From Pseudoxanthomonas beigongshangi (GTDB lineage Bacteria; Pseudomonadota; Gammaproteobacteria; Xanthomonadales; Xanthomonadaceae): a DNA stretch of 64,000 nucleotides. How positions within the stretch are numbered: the stretch's first letter is position 1; each line of letters starts with the position of its first letter. A program made the position numbers and the translations under genes. The notes below the pieces were generated by a model. That model was not told the origin of the DNA and searched no databases. It saw nothing but the letters and a program-made list of their open reading frames with translations. The stretch spans positions 181,600 to 245,599 of the forward strand of contig NZ_JADHDV010000002.1 in assembly GCF_016820515.1 (NCBI RefSeq), given 5' to 3'. Below, piece after piece: positions 21,522 to 29,897 of the stretch.

Positions 21522-24353
21522 GTGGACAATCTCCTGAAGCAGTTTGCGCAATCCTCGCAACTCAACGGAGGCAATGCCTCCTACGTCGAAGACCTGTACG
21601 AGCAATACCTGGTTGACCCGGACAGTGTGGGTCCCAAATGGAAGGCCTACTTCGACGGTTTCAAGGGCCGCGAGGCCGGTGACGTGCCCCACTCGGTGGT
21701 CATCGAGCAGATTGCCGCGGCCTCGCGCCAGGCGGCGAACAATGGCCATGTGGCGGCCCCGGCCGGTGGCGACGAGCGCGAGCGCAATGTCGGCCGCCTG
21801 ATCACCGCCTACCGTTCGCGCGGCCACCTGGGCGCCAACCTGGATCCGCTGGGCCTGAGCCCGCCGATGAATCCGCCGGATCTCGGCCTGGCCTTCCATG
21901 ACCTGTCCGACAAGGATCTGGACAGCGAATTCAGCACCGGCAACGTGGCCGGCCAGCCGCGCATGAAACTGCGCGACCTGCTGACCCGCCTGAAGGCCGC
22001 CTACACCGGCTCGATCGGCGCCGAATTCATGCATATCTCCGAGGTCGAGCAGCGCCAGTGGCTGTACCAGCGGCTGGAAGCGGCCGCCGGCAACTATGGC
22101 CTGGACGCGGCGGCCAAGCAGCGCACCCTGGAGCGGCTGACCGCCGCCGAGGGTCTGGAGCGCTACCTGCACACCAAGTACGTCGGCCAGAAGCGCTTCT
22201 CGCTGGAAGGTGGCGATTCGCTGATCCCGCTGCTGGATACGCTCATCCACCGCGCCGGTGCCGGCTCGGTCAAGGACATCGTGGTCGGCATGGCCCACCG
22301 CGGCCGCCTCAACGTGCTGGTCAACACCCTGGGCAAGAGCCCGCGCAAGCTGTTCGACGAGTTCGAGGGCAAGTTCGAGCACGACAACAGCCTGGCCCAT
22401 GCCGGCGACGTGAAGTACCACATGGGCTTCTCGGCCGACATCGCCACCCCGGGCGGTCCGGTCCACCTGGCGCTGGCCTTCAACCCCTCGCACCTGGAAA
22501 TCGTCGATCCGGTCGTGGCCGGCAGCGTGCGTTCGCGCCAGGAGCGCCGCAACGACACCTCCCGCCAGGCGGTGCTGCCAATCATCATGCACGGCGACGC
22601 GGCGTTCGCCGGCCAGGGTGTGGTGATGGAACTGTTCCAGATGTCGCAGGCGCGCGGTTTCGCGGTCGGCGGCACCCTGCATGTCGTGATCAACAACCAG
22701 ATCGGCTTCACCACCAGCGCCCGCGACGACGCCCGCTCCACCCTGTACTGCACCGACGTGGCCAAGATGATCGGCGCACCGGTGCTGCACGTGAACGGCG
22801 ACGACCCGGAAGCGGTGGTGTTCTGCGCCAACCTGGCCTACGAGTTCCGCCAGCAGTTCAAGAAGGACGTGGTCATCGACCTGGTCTGCTATCGCCGCCA
22901 TGGCCACAACGAGGCCGACGAGCCGGCGGCGACCCAGCCGCTGATGTACCAGACCATCCGCAAGCACCCGACCACCCGCGAGCTGTACGCGGCCAAGCTG
23001 GAAGGCGCCGGCGTGCTCCCCGCCGAAGGCGGCAAGGCGCTGGTCGATCAGTATCGCAACAAGCTGGATTCGGGCGAATACACCACCGAGCTGGCCAAGC
23101 AGAAGGGCGACGAACTGGCGATCGACTGGTCGAAGTACGTGTCCGGCAAGCTCAGCGATCCGGTCGACACCAAGGTCAAGCGCAAGGCGCTGGATTCGCT
23201 GGCCAAGATCATCAACACCATTCCCTCGGGCGTGTCGCTGCACCCGCGCGTGGCCAAGATCTATGAAGACCGCGCCAAGATGGCCGCCGGCGATCTGCCG
23301 GGCGACTGGGGCTTCGCCGAAAACCTGGCGTACGCCACCCTGCTGGCGGAAGGCAACGGCCTGCGCCTGGTCGGCCAGGATGCGGGCCGCGGCACCTTCT
23401 TCCATCGCCACGCGATCCTGCACGACCAGAAGACCGACAGCTATTTCCTGCCGTTGCGGCAGCTGGTGGAATCGCCGGAGCAGGCCACGATCATCGATTC
23501 GCTGCTCAGCGAAGAAGCGGTGATGGCATTCGAATACGGCTTCTCCACCACCGATCCCAACACCCTGTGCATCTGGGAAGCGCAGTTCGGCGACTTCGCC
23601 AACGGCGCGCAGGTGGTGATCGACCAGTTCATCGCCGCCGGCGAGGCCAAGTGGGGGCGCGTCAGCGGTCTGACCCTGCTGCTTCCGCACGGCTACGAAG
23701 GCCAGGGTCCGGAGCACAGCTCGGCCCGCCTGGAGCGCTTCCTGCAGTTGTGCGCGCTGGAGAACATGCTGGTCTGCGTGCCGACCACGCCTGCCCAGGC
23801 CTACCACATGCTGCGCCGGCAGATGCGCATGACCACCCGCAAGCCGCTGGTGGTGATGACGCCCAAGTCGCTGCTGCGCCACAAGCTGGCCGTCTCCACC
23901 CTGGACGAACTGGCCAACGGCGAGTTCCAGCACCTGATCCCGGACAAGGCCGCCGACCCGAAGAAGGTCAAGCGCGTCGTGCTGTGCTCGGGCAAGGTCT
24001 ACTACGACCTGCTGGAAGACCAGCAGAAGCGTGGCCAGGACGACGTCGCGCTGGTCCGCATCGAACAGCTGTATCCGTTCCCGCGTCCGCAGCTGGCCGC
24101 CGAGCTCAAGCGCTTCGGCAAGGCAACCGACGTGGTCTGGTGCCAGGAAGAGCCGCAGAACCAGGGCGCGTGGTACCAGATCCGCCACCATCTCAACGCC
24201 TGCCTGGGCGAGAAGCAGAGCCTGCACTACGCCGGCCGCCCGCGCTCGCCCTCGCCCGCCGCCGGTCATTTCGCCGAGCACGTCGAGGAACAGCTGAAGC
24301 TGGTCGCCGACGCGCTGGTCAACAAGTTCGAAAACGACGTGGTCGCCGAGTAA
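21522..24353 (+). CDS. sucA: 2-oxoglutarate dehydrogenase E1 component
   Basis: A 943-residue thiamine-diphosphate enzyme that decarboxylates 2-oxoglutarate and passes the succinyl group to the lipoyl arm of SucB. GTG 21522 is chosen because it begins VDNLLKQFAQSSQL, the usual SucA start. SYVEDLYEQYL follows as the E2/E3-binding tail, and longer in-frame extensions reach only into the promoter region. Key blocks are GMAHRGRLNVLVN, GDAAFAGQG and NNQIGFTTS (ThDP site), and the C-terminal transketolase-like region with HGYEGQGPEHSSAR. It is followed by sucB (60 bases) and lpd, the standard complex operon. Confidence 0.97.
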   Translation: MDNLLKQFAQSSQLNGGNASYVEDLYEQYLVDPDSVGPKWKAYFDGFKGREAGDVPHSVVIEQIAAASRQAANNGHVAAPAGGDERERNVGRLITAYRSRGHLGANLDPLGLSPPMNPPDLGLAFHDLSDKDLDSEFSTGNVAGQPRMKLRDLLTRLKAAYTGSIGAEFMHISEVEQRQWLYQRLEAAAGNYGLDAAAKQRTLERLTAAEGLERYLHTKYVGQKRFSLEGGDSLIPLLDTLIHRAGAGSVKDIVVGMAHRGRLNVLVNTLGKSPRKLFDEFEGKFEHDNSLAHAGDVKYHMGFSADIATPGGPVHLALAFNPSHLEIVDPVVAGSVRSRQERRNDTSRQAVLPIIMHGDAAFAGQGVVMELFQMSQARGFAVGGTLHVVINNQIGFTTSARDDARSTLYCTDVAKMIGAPVLHVNGDDPEAVVFCANLAYEFRQQFKKDVVIDLVCYRRHGHNEADEPAATQPLMYQTIRKHPTTRELYAAKLEGAGVLPAEGGKALVDQYRNKLDSGEYTTELAKQKGDELAIDWSKYVSGKLSDPVDTKVKRKALDSLAKIINTIPSGVSLHPRVAKIYEDRAKMAAGDLPGDWGFAENLAYATLLAEGNGLRLVGQDAGRGTFFHRHAILHDQKTDSYFLPLRQLVESPEQATIIDSLLSEEAVMAFEYGFSTTDPNTLCIWEAQFGDFANGAQVVIDQFIAAGEAKWGRVSGLTLLLPHGYEGQGPEHSSARLERFLQLCALENMLVCVPTTPAQAYHMLRRQMRMTTRKPLVVMTPKSLLRHKLAVSTLDELANGEFQHLIPDKAADPKKVKRVVLCSGKVYYDLLEDQQKRGQDDVALVRIEQLYPFPRPQLAAELKRFGKATDVVWCQEEPQNQGAWYQIRHHLNACLGEKQSLHYAGRPRSPSPAAGHFAEHVEEQLKLVADALVNKFENDVVAE

Positions 24354-24413
24354 GCGGCGCCCGCATTCCATCCTTCAAAGCACGCCACCAAAAAAAACAG
24401 GACGCCTCCATCC

Positions 24414-25625
24414 ATGGCCACTGAAGTCAAAGTTCCGGTTCTCCCCGAATCCGTCTCCGACGCCACCATCGCCACCTGGCACAAGAAGGTCGGTGACGCG
24501 GTCAAGCGCGATGAGAACCTCCTGGATCTGGAAACCGACAAGGTCGTGCTGGAAGTGCCGTCCCCGGTCGACGGCGTGATCAAGGAAATCAAGTTCAAGG
24601 AAGGCGACACCGTGACCAGCCAGCAGTTGCTGGCGATCATCGAGGAAGGCGCGGTCGCCGCCGCGCCGGCTCCGGCCGCCGAGGCCCCCAAGGCCGAAGC
24701 ACCGAAGGCCGAGGCTCCCGCTGCCGCACCGGCGCCGGCCGCCAAGTCCGCTCCGGCTCCGGCCGCCGCCGGCGTCGAAAGCCTGCCGCCCGGCGCCCGC
24801 TTCACCGCCGTCACCCAGGGCATCGATCCGGCGCAGGTGGAAGGCACCGGCCGCCGCGGCGCGGTGACCAAGGAAGACCTGGTCAACTACGCCAGCGGCA
24901 AGACCGCCGGCGTGTCCGGCGGCGCACGTCCGGAAGAGCGCGTGCCGATGACCCGCATCCGCGCCCGCATCGCCGAGCGCCTGATGCAGTCCAAGAACTC
25001 CATCGCCATGCTGACCTCGTTCAACGAGGTCAACCTGGGCAAGGTCATGGCGATGCGCAAGGAACTGGGCGAATCGTTCGAGAAGGCCAACGGCATCAAG
25101 CTGGGCTTCATGAGCTTCTTCGCCAAGGCCGCCGCCAACGCGCTGCAGCGCCATCCGGTGGTCAACGCCTCGGTCGACGGCAACGACATCATCTACCACG
25201 GCTACGCCGACATCTCGATCGCCGTGTCCACCGACAAGGGCCTGGTCACGCCGGTGCTGCGCAACGTCGAGCGCCAGAGCTTCGCCGACATCGAAAAGGG
25301 CATCGCCGACTACGCCAAGAAGGCGCGTGACGGCAAGCTGGGCCTGGAGGATCTGCAGGGCGGCACCTTCACCATCACCAACGGCGGCACCTTCGGTTCG
25401 CTGATGTCCACCCCGATCGTCAACCCGCCGCAGAGCGCCATCCTCGGCATGCACGCGATCAAGGAACGCGCCATCGTCGAGAACGGCCAGGTCGTGGCCG
25501 CGCCGATGATGTACATCGCGCTGTCCTACGATCACCGCATCATCGACGGCAAGGACGCGGTGCTGTTCCTGGTCGACATCAAGAACCAGCTGGAAAATCC
25601 GCACCGCATGCTGCTGGGCATGTAA
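24414..25625 (+). CDS. sucB: Dihydrolipoyllysine succinyltransferase (2-oxoglutarate dehydrogenase E2)
   Basis: A 403-residue E2 core protein. The single lipoyl domain (residues 2-77) carries the lipoylated Lys in [11 protein letters not shown] long Ala/Pro/Glu linker (about 80-125), made of near-repeats of KAEAP, gives a mobile arm. The peripheral-subunit-binding domain ([18 protein letters not shown]) follows. The catalytic domain ends with [15 protein letters not shown], which holds the active-site His and Asp. Length matches SucB rather than AceF. The repeat-bearing gap 25626-25734 separates it from lpd. Confidence 0.97.
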   Translation: MATEVKVPVLPESVSDATIATWHKKVGDAVKRDENLLDLETDKVVLEVPSPVDGVIKEIKFKEGDTVTSQQLLAIIEEGAVAAAPAPAAEAPKAEAPKAEAPAAAPAPAAKSAPAPAAAGVESLPPGARFTAVTQGIDPAQVEGTGRRGAVTKEDLVNYASGKTAGVSGGARPEERVPMTRIRARIAERLMQSKNSIAMLTSFNEVNLGKVMAMRKELGESFEKANGIKLGFMSFFAKAAANALQRHPVVNASVDGNDIIYHGYADISIAVSTDKGLVTPVLRNVERQSFADIEKGIADYAKKARDGKLGLEDLQGGTFTITNGGTFGSLMSTPIVNPPQSAILGMHAIKERAIVENGQVVAAPMMYIALSYDHRIIDGKDAVLFLVDIKNQLENPHRMLLGM

Positions 25626-25734
25626 GCGCCGGGATTGGGGATTCGTGATTCGGGATTCGCAGGAGCGACAAGCACCTGCTTCCGCTTTCGACGAATCCCC
25701 ACTCCCCAATCCCGAATCCCATTGAGCGAATGAA
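25626..25734. repeat. GGGATTC/GAATCCC inverted tracts between sucB and lpd
   Basis: The gap begins with GGGATTGGGGATTCGTGATTCGGGATTC and ends with the opposing tract GAATCCCCACTCCCCAATCCCGAATCCC, so the two ends are imperfect inverted copies around a 45-base centre. The same sequence type flanks lpd on the other side (27176-27306). Confidence 0.75.
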
Positions 25735-27171
25735 ATGAGCGAACAATTCGACGTCGTCGTCATCGGTGCCGGTCCCGCCGGCTATCACGCCGCCATCCGC
25801 GCCGCGCAGCTGGGCATGAAGGTCGCCTGCATCGATGCCGCGCTGGGCAAGGACGGCAAGCCGGCCCTGGGCGGCACCTGCCTGCGCGTGGGCTGCGTGC
25901 CCTCCAAGGCGCTGCTGGACAGCTCGCGCCAGTTCTACAACCTGCAGCACCTGTTCGGCGAGCACGGCATCAGCACCAAGGACGCCAAGATCGACGTCGC
26001 CACGATGGTCGGCCGCAAGGACAAGATCGTTAAGCAGTTCACCGGCGGCATCGCGATGCTGTTCAAGGCCAACAAGATCACCCCGTTCTACGGCTTCGGC
26101 CAGCTGCAGCCGGGCAACGTGGTCAAGGTCAAGCAGCATGACGGCAGCGAAGTCGAGCTCAAGGGCACCAACGTGATCCTGGCGGCCGGTTCGGATTCCA
26201 TCGAACTGCCGTTCGCCAAGTTCGACAACGAATACATCGTCGACAACGTCGGCGCGCTCGACTTCACCGCCGTGCCCAAGCGCCTGGCCGTGATCGGCGC
26301 CGGCGTGATCGGCCTGGAACTGGGCAGTGTGTGGAAGCGCCTGGGCGCCGAAGTCACCATCCTGGAAGCCCTCCCCGATTTCCTCGCCGTCGCCGATGCC
26401 GAAGTGGCCAAGACCGCGGCGCGCGAATTCAAGAAGCAGGGCCTGGATATCCGCCTCGGCGCCAAGGTCAGCAAGACCGAAATCACCGGCAAGGGCAAGA
26501 CCAAGGAAGTCGTGGTCACCTACACCGATGCCGAAGGCGAGAAGACCCTGACCGTGGACAAGCTGCTGGTGGCCGTGGGCCGCCGCGCCGCCACCAAGGG
26601 CGTGCTGGCCGACGGTACCGGCGTGAAGCTCAACGAGCGCGGCCAGATCGAGGTCGACGAGCATTGCCACACCGGCGTCGATGGCGTCTGGGCGATCGGC
26701 GACTGCGTGCGTGGCCCGATGCTGGCGCACAAGGGTTTCGAGGAAGGCATCGCGGTGGCCGAACTGATCGCCGGCCTGCCCGGCCACGTCAACTTCGACA
26801 CCGTGCCGTGGGTCATCTACACCGAACCGGAAATCGCCTGGGTCGGCAAGACCGAGCAGCAGCTCAAGGCCGAAGGCACCCCGTACAAGACCGGCAGCTT
26901 CCCGTTCGCCGCGATTGCCCGTGCCGTCGCGATGGGCGAGCCGGCCGGCTTCGTCAAGGTCATCGCCCACGCGGAAACCGATCGCGTGCTGGGCCTGCAT
27001 CTGGTCGGCGTCGGCGTGTCGGAACTGGTGCACGAAGGTGTGCTGACCATGGAGTTCAACGGCTCGGCCGACGACCTGGCCCGCATCTGCCACGCCCATC
27101 CGACCCTGTCCGAGGCCATCCACGACGCCGCCATGGCGGTGGACAAGCGTTCGATCCACAAGGCCAATTGA
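25735..27171 (+). CDS. lpd: Dihydrolipoyl dehydrogenase (E3)
   Basis: A 478-residue FAD flavoprotein that reoxidises dihydrolipoyl groups with NAD+. FAD binding starts with VVIGAGPAGYHAAIRAAQ. The redox-active disulfide is in GGTCLRVGCVPSK (Cys separated by four residues). NAD binding is at AVIGAGVIGLELGSVWKRLG, GDCVRGPMLAHKGFEEG closes the FAD site, and the C-terminal HAHPTLSEAIHDA supplies the catalytic His-Glu pair. It completes the sucA-sucB-lpd operon and is followed by an intrinsic terminator at 27247. Confidence 0.97.
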   Translation: MSEQFDVVVIGAGPAGYHAAIRAAQLGMKVACIDAALGKDGKPALGGTCLRVGCVPSKALLDSSRQFYNLQHLFGEHGISTKDAKIDVATMVGRKDKIVKQFTGGIAMLFKANKITPFYGFGQLQPGNVVKVKQHDGSEVELKGTNVILAAGSDSIELPFAKFDNEYIVDNVGALDFTAVPKRLAVIGAGVIGLELGSVWKRLGAEVTILEALPDFLAVADAEVAKTAAREFKKQGLDIRLGAKVSKTEITGKGKTKEVVVTYTDAEGEKTLTVDKLLVAVGRRAATKGVLADGTGVKLNERGQIEVDEHCHTGVDGVWAIGDCVRGPMLAHKGFEEGIAVAELIAGLPGHVNFDTVPWVIYTEPEIAWVGKTEQQLKAEGTPYKTGSFPFAAIARAVAMGEPAGFVKVIAHAETDRVLGLHLVGVGVSELVHEGVLTMEFNGSADDLARICHAHPTLSEAIHDAAMAVDKRSIHKAN

Positions 27172-27175
27172 TGAG

Positions 27176-27306
27176 AGCCGGGATTCGGGGATGGGGATTA
27201 GGGATTCGCCGAGCGCATTCCCTCACCTGACCGAATCCCAATGCGGACGCCGGGCATTGCTCGGCGTTTGCTTTTTACGAATCCCCCATCCCGAATCACG
27301 AATCCC
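27176..27306. repeat. GGGATTC/GAATCCC tracts flanking the lpd terminator
   Basis: GGGATTCGGGGATGGGGATTAGGGATTC (27180-27207) and an opposing GAATCCCCCATCCCGAATCACGAATCCC (27279-27306) bracket the lpd terminator. They mirror the tracts at 25626-25734, so lpd is enclosed by two similar repeat pairs. Confidence 0.7.
27247..27276 (+). terminator. Intrinsic terminator of sucA-sucB-lpd
   Basis: A nine-pair stem, ACGCCGGGC (27247-27255) with GCTCGGCGT (27259-27267), a three-base loop and one G-T pair, is followed by TTGCTTTTT (27268-27276). Confidence 0.8.
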
Positions 27307-27900
27307 ATGCGCAGTATCTGTGTCTATTGCGGCTCCAACGCCGGCAGCAAGCCCCTCTACGCCGAACGCGCGGTCGCGCTGGGTGATCGCATCGCCCGCG
27401 AGGGACTGCAACTGGTCTATGGCGGCGGCAACGTCGGCCTGATGGGCATCGTCGCCGACGCGGTGCTGGCAGGTGGTGGCGAAGTGGTTGGCGTGATTCC
27501 GGAGCAACTGGTCAACTGGGAAGTCGCGCACAAGGGCGTGACCCGGCTGGAAGTGGTCGCCAACATGCACGAGCGCAAGAAGCGCATGTTCGACCTGTCC
27601 GACGCCTTCGTCGCCCTGCCCGGCGGCTTCGGCACCTTGGACGAGATGTTCGAAATGCTGACCTGGCGCCAGCTCGGCATCGGCGACAAGCCCTGCGCCT
27701 TCCTGGACGTCGATGGCTTCTATGCGCCGCTGATGGGCATGATCGACCGCATGGTCGAAGAGCGCTTCCTGCACCCGGATCAGCGCGAGGACCTGTGGCA
27801 CGGCGAGGACCTCGGCGCGATGTTCGACTGGATGAAGGCCTACCAGCCGGCCCAGGCGTCGAAATGGATGGACGAGAAGCGGCGCAAGTCGCTGCGCTGA
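27307..27900 (+). CDS. LOG family (TIGR00730) nucleotide 5'-monophosphate phosphoribohydrolase
   Basis: A 197-residue protein of the Lonely Guy/YvdD family, which splits nucleoside 5'-monophosphates (cytokinin ribotides in plants and some bacteria; often AMP in others) into base and ribose phosphate. It starts MRSICVYCGSNAGSKPLY, has LVYGGGNVGLMG, and carries the diagnostic PGGFGTLDEMFE (PGGxGTxxE) near residues 102-113. ATG 27307 gives the normal family length. It follows the lpd terminator and repeat tract, so it is likely its own unit. The in vivo substrate cannot be set from sequence. Confidence 0.9.
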   Translation: MRSICVYCGSNAGSKPLYAERAVALGDRIAREGLQLVYGGGNVGLMGIVADAVLAGGGEVVGVIPEQLVNWEVAHKGVTRLEVVANMHERKKRMFDLSDAFVALPGGFGTLDEMFEMLTWRQLGIGDKPCAFLDVDGFYAPLMGMIDRMVEERFLHPDQREDLWHGEDLGAMFDWMKAYQPAQASKWMDEKRRKSLR

Positions 27901-28242
27901 GGCGCCCCCCGGGAACGGATTCCCTGCGTCTGCCTTCCGGCCAGCCGACCACGGGGAACGCTCCACATCGGCGTGACATCCCACCTGCCCGGACGCATCT
28001 GGCAGCACAAACACGCTCAGGTTGACGGCTTCACCCGCCGCTGCCGGGTCCATACTTTGGTCTGGTACGAAGTCCACGGCACGATGGAATCTGCCATCCT
28101 GCGCGAAAAGGCATTGAAGGCCTGGAAGCGGATCTGGAAGATCCAGCTCATCGAGGATGCCAACGCCGGGGGGCGGGATTTGTATCCGGACATCCTCCCA
28201 TCCACCCGTCCAGATTTCCGGAACCGGAGCGTCCCCACATGA
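27901..28242 (+). pseudogene. Decayed GIY-YIG nuclease (UPF0213-like)
   Basis: From about 27919 the frame reads through a recognisable small GIY-YIG endonuclease: LPGRIWQHK, VDGFTRRC, LVWYEVHGTMESAI, REKALKAWKRIWKIQLIE and RDLYPDI are all present. The expected start codon position (27919) is ATT. The region that should hold the two Tyr motifs reads CVCLPASRPRGTLHIGVT, so the YVY tyrosines are Cys and the YIG tyrosine is His. Without a start or either catalytic Tyr motif it is probably nonfunctional. A short protein could still start at GTG 27973 but would lack the catalytic centre. Its TGA overlaps the next gene's ATG. Confidence 0.8.
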
Positions 28243-29231
28243 CTCTGCCCACCTCGTTCAACGCCTTCCGCATCCACAACGACGATCGCGGCTACCACAG
28301 CGGCATCGAATCGATTTCGCTGGACGATCTGAATCCCGGCGAGGTGGTGATCAAGACCGCGTACTCCTCGGTGAACTTCAAGGATGCGCTGGCCGGCACC
28401 GGCGAAGGCAAGATCCTGCGGCGGTTCCCGCTGGTCGGCGGCATCGACGTGGCCGGGCACGTGGTGGCCTCCACCGATCCGGCGTTCCATGAGGGCGACG
28501 AGGTGCTGGTGACCGGCTGCGGCCTCAGCGAAACCCGCGACGGTGGCTACGGTGAATACGCCCGGCTGGAAGCAAAGTGGGTGATTCCCTTGCCCAAGGG
28601 GCTGAGCCTGCGCGAAAGCATGATCCTGGGCACCGCCGGCTTCACCGCCGCGCTGGCCCTGTACCGGATGCGGGACAACCGGCAGACGCCGGATCTGGGA
28701 CCACTGGCGGTCACCGGCGCGACCGGCGGCGTGGGCACGCTGGCGGTGAACATCTTCAGCCGCGCCGGCTACGAGGTGCACGCCATCAGCGGCAAGCCAG
28801 AACACGCGGACTTCCTGAAATCGCTCGGCGCCACCGAGGTACTGGGACGCGATGCGCTGGCCACCCGGCGGCCGATGGAATCGGCGCGTTTCGGTGGAGG
28901 ACTGGACAACGTGGGCGGAGCGATGCTGGCCAGCCTGCTGGCGCAGACCGCGCCCTACGGCAATGTCGCCAGCGCGGGCCTGGCCGCGACCGCCGAACTG
29001 GACATCACGGTCATGCCGTTCATCATCCGGGGCGTATCGCTCGTCGGCGTGGCTTCGGCCGGCACCGCGCGCGCCATCCGGGACGACATCTGGCGGCATT
29101 TGGCCGACGACTGGAAACCGGCCCGCCTGGAGGCCATCTGCACCCGCGAAACCACGCTGGAAGGGCTGCCGGATGTGTTCAGGAACATGCTTTCCGGGGG
29201 GTCGTTCGGCCGTACCCTGGTCACTTTCTGA
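28239..29231 (+). CDS. acuI: Acrylyl-CoA reductase / YhdH-type zinc-less quinone oxidoreductase
   Basis: A 330-residue medium-chain dehydrogenase/reductase of the AcuI/YhdH family, which reduces acrylyl-CoA to propionyl-CoA with NADPH. The N-terminal part has KTAYSSVNFKDALAGTGEG and GIDVAGHV. The cofactor-binding site is VTGATGGVGTLAVNIFSR (about residues 154-171), and the C-terminal half has DNVGGAMLASLLAQ. No zinc-ligand cluster is present, as in this family. Its start overlaps the stop of the decayed nuclease by four bases. The symbol is assigned by family; the physiological substrate may differ. Confidence 0.88.
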   Translation: MTLPTSFNAFRIHNDDRGYHSGIESISLDDLNPGEVVIKTAYSSVNFKDALAGTGEGKILRRFPLVGGIDVAGHVVASTDPAFHEGDEVLVTGCGLSETRDGGYGEYARLEAKWVIPLPKGLSLRESMILGTAGFTAALALYRMRDNRQTPDLGPLAVTGATGGVGTLAVNIFSRAGYEVHAISGKPEHADFLKSLGATEVLGRDALATRRPMESARFGGGLDNVGGAMLASLLAQTAPYGNVASAGLAATAELDITVMPFIIRGVSLVGVASAGTARAIRDDIWRHLADDWKPARLEAICTRETTLEGLPDVFRNMLSGGSFGRTLVTF

Positions 29232-29340
29232 GGCCGTCGGGGTCCGCCCGACGGCGTGTCCGGGAACGCCCCCGTTTCTTTCTCCCGGGCCCGCTCCTAC
29301 AATCGATGCGGGGATAATTTGGGGACACTCGGGGAACTCC

Positions 29341-29733
29341 ATGGCACGCATTCTGATCGTCGACGATTCACCTTCGCAGTTGCTGGGCATCCAGCGCATC
29401 GTCGAAAAACTGGGGCACGAGTCCCTCACCGCCGAGGACGGCGCCGCGGGCGTGGAAGTGGCCAAGCGCGAGCTGCCGGACATGGTGCTGATGGACGTGG
29501 TGATGCCGAACCTCAACGGGTTCCAGGCCACCCGCACGCTGAGCCGCGAGGCCAGCACCAAGCACATCCCGGTGATCCTGGTGACCACCAAGGACCAGGA
29601 CACCGACCGCATGTGGGGCCTGCGCCAGGGCGCCAAGGCCTACCTGACCAAGCCGTTCTCCGAGGACGAACTGGCCGAGGTCATCGAGCGCGTGTTCAAC
29701 GCGCGCGAACTGCCGGAACCGCCCGCGGCCTGA
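29341..29733 (+). CDS. Single-domain response regulator, PilH-like
   Basis: A 130-residue CheY-fold receiver with no output domain. Acidic pocket residues are DD at 8-9, the phospho-acceptor is D52 in VLMDVVMPN, and the conserved switch Thr and Lys are in VTTKDQD and LTKPF. The sequence MARILIVDDSPSQL and the overall shape resemble PilH/PilG, which regulate twitching motility through the Chp pathway. The other pil/chp genes are not here, so partner and role are inferred. GATAAT at 29313-29318 may be a -10. An intrinsic terminator follows at 29758. Confidence 0.85.
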   Translation: MARILIVDDSPSQLLGIQRIVEKLGHESLTAEDGAAGVEVAKRELPDMVLMDVVMPNLNGFQATRTLSREASTKHIPVILVTTKDQDTDRMWGLRQGAKAYLTKPFSEDELAEVIERVFNARELPEPPAA

Positions 29734-29757
29734 TTCGCCCGCATTCAAACGTAATGA

Positions 29758-29791
29758 AGAAAAGCAGGCCACGGCCTGCTTTTCTTTATTT
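29758..29791 (+). terminator. Intrinsic terminator after the response regulator
   Basis: AGAAAAGCAGGCC (29758-29770) pairs with GGCCTGCTTTTCT (29773-29785), and CTTTATTT follows. The stem's A/T ends allow use in both directions. Confidence 0.85.
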
Positions 29792-29814
29792 GGGGGATGC
29801 GCGCATCCGTCTCA

Positions 29815-29892
29815 TCTTGTGGGAGCGACGTCAGTCGCGATAGGCGACCGACTGGCAATCCGCGAATCGCGACTGACGTCGCTCCCACAAGA
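29815..29892. repeat. REP-like element: 26-base perfect inverted repeat
   Basis: The arms 29815-29840 and 29867-29892 are exact reverse complements over 26 bases, built around GTGGGAGCGACGTCAGTCGC, with a 26-base centre. Such GTGGGAGCGAC palindromes are known as dispersed intergenic repeats in Pseudomonas and Xanthomonadaceae relatives. It lies between two convergent genes, five bases from the cbpA stop, where it could also terminate or protect the cbpA transcript. Confidence 0.85.
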
Positions 29893-29897
29893 GGTTG

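Noticed and set aside
21384-24371. Long minus-strand frame opposite sucA
   Set aside because: sucA has all its catalytic blocks on the plus strand; the opposite frame has no recognisable domain and mirrors third-position GC bias.
27973-28242. Intact short protein gene from GTG 27973
   Set aside because: The upstream sequence continues the GIY-YIG homology without a start codon and the catalytic Tyr are lost, so a decayed gene is the better reading.
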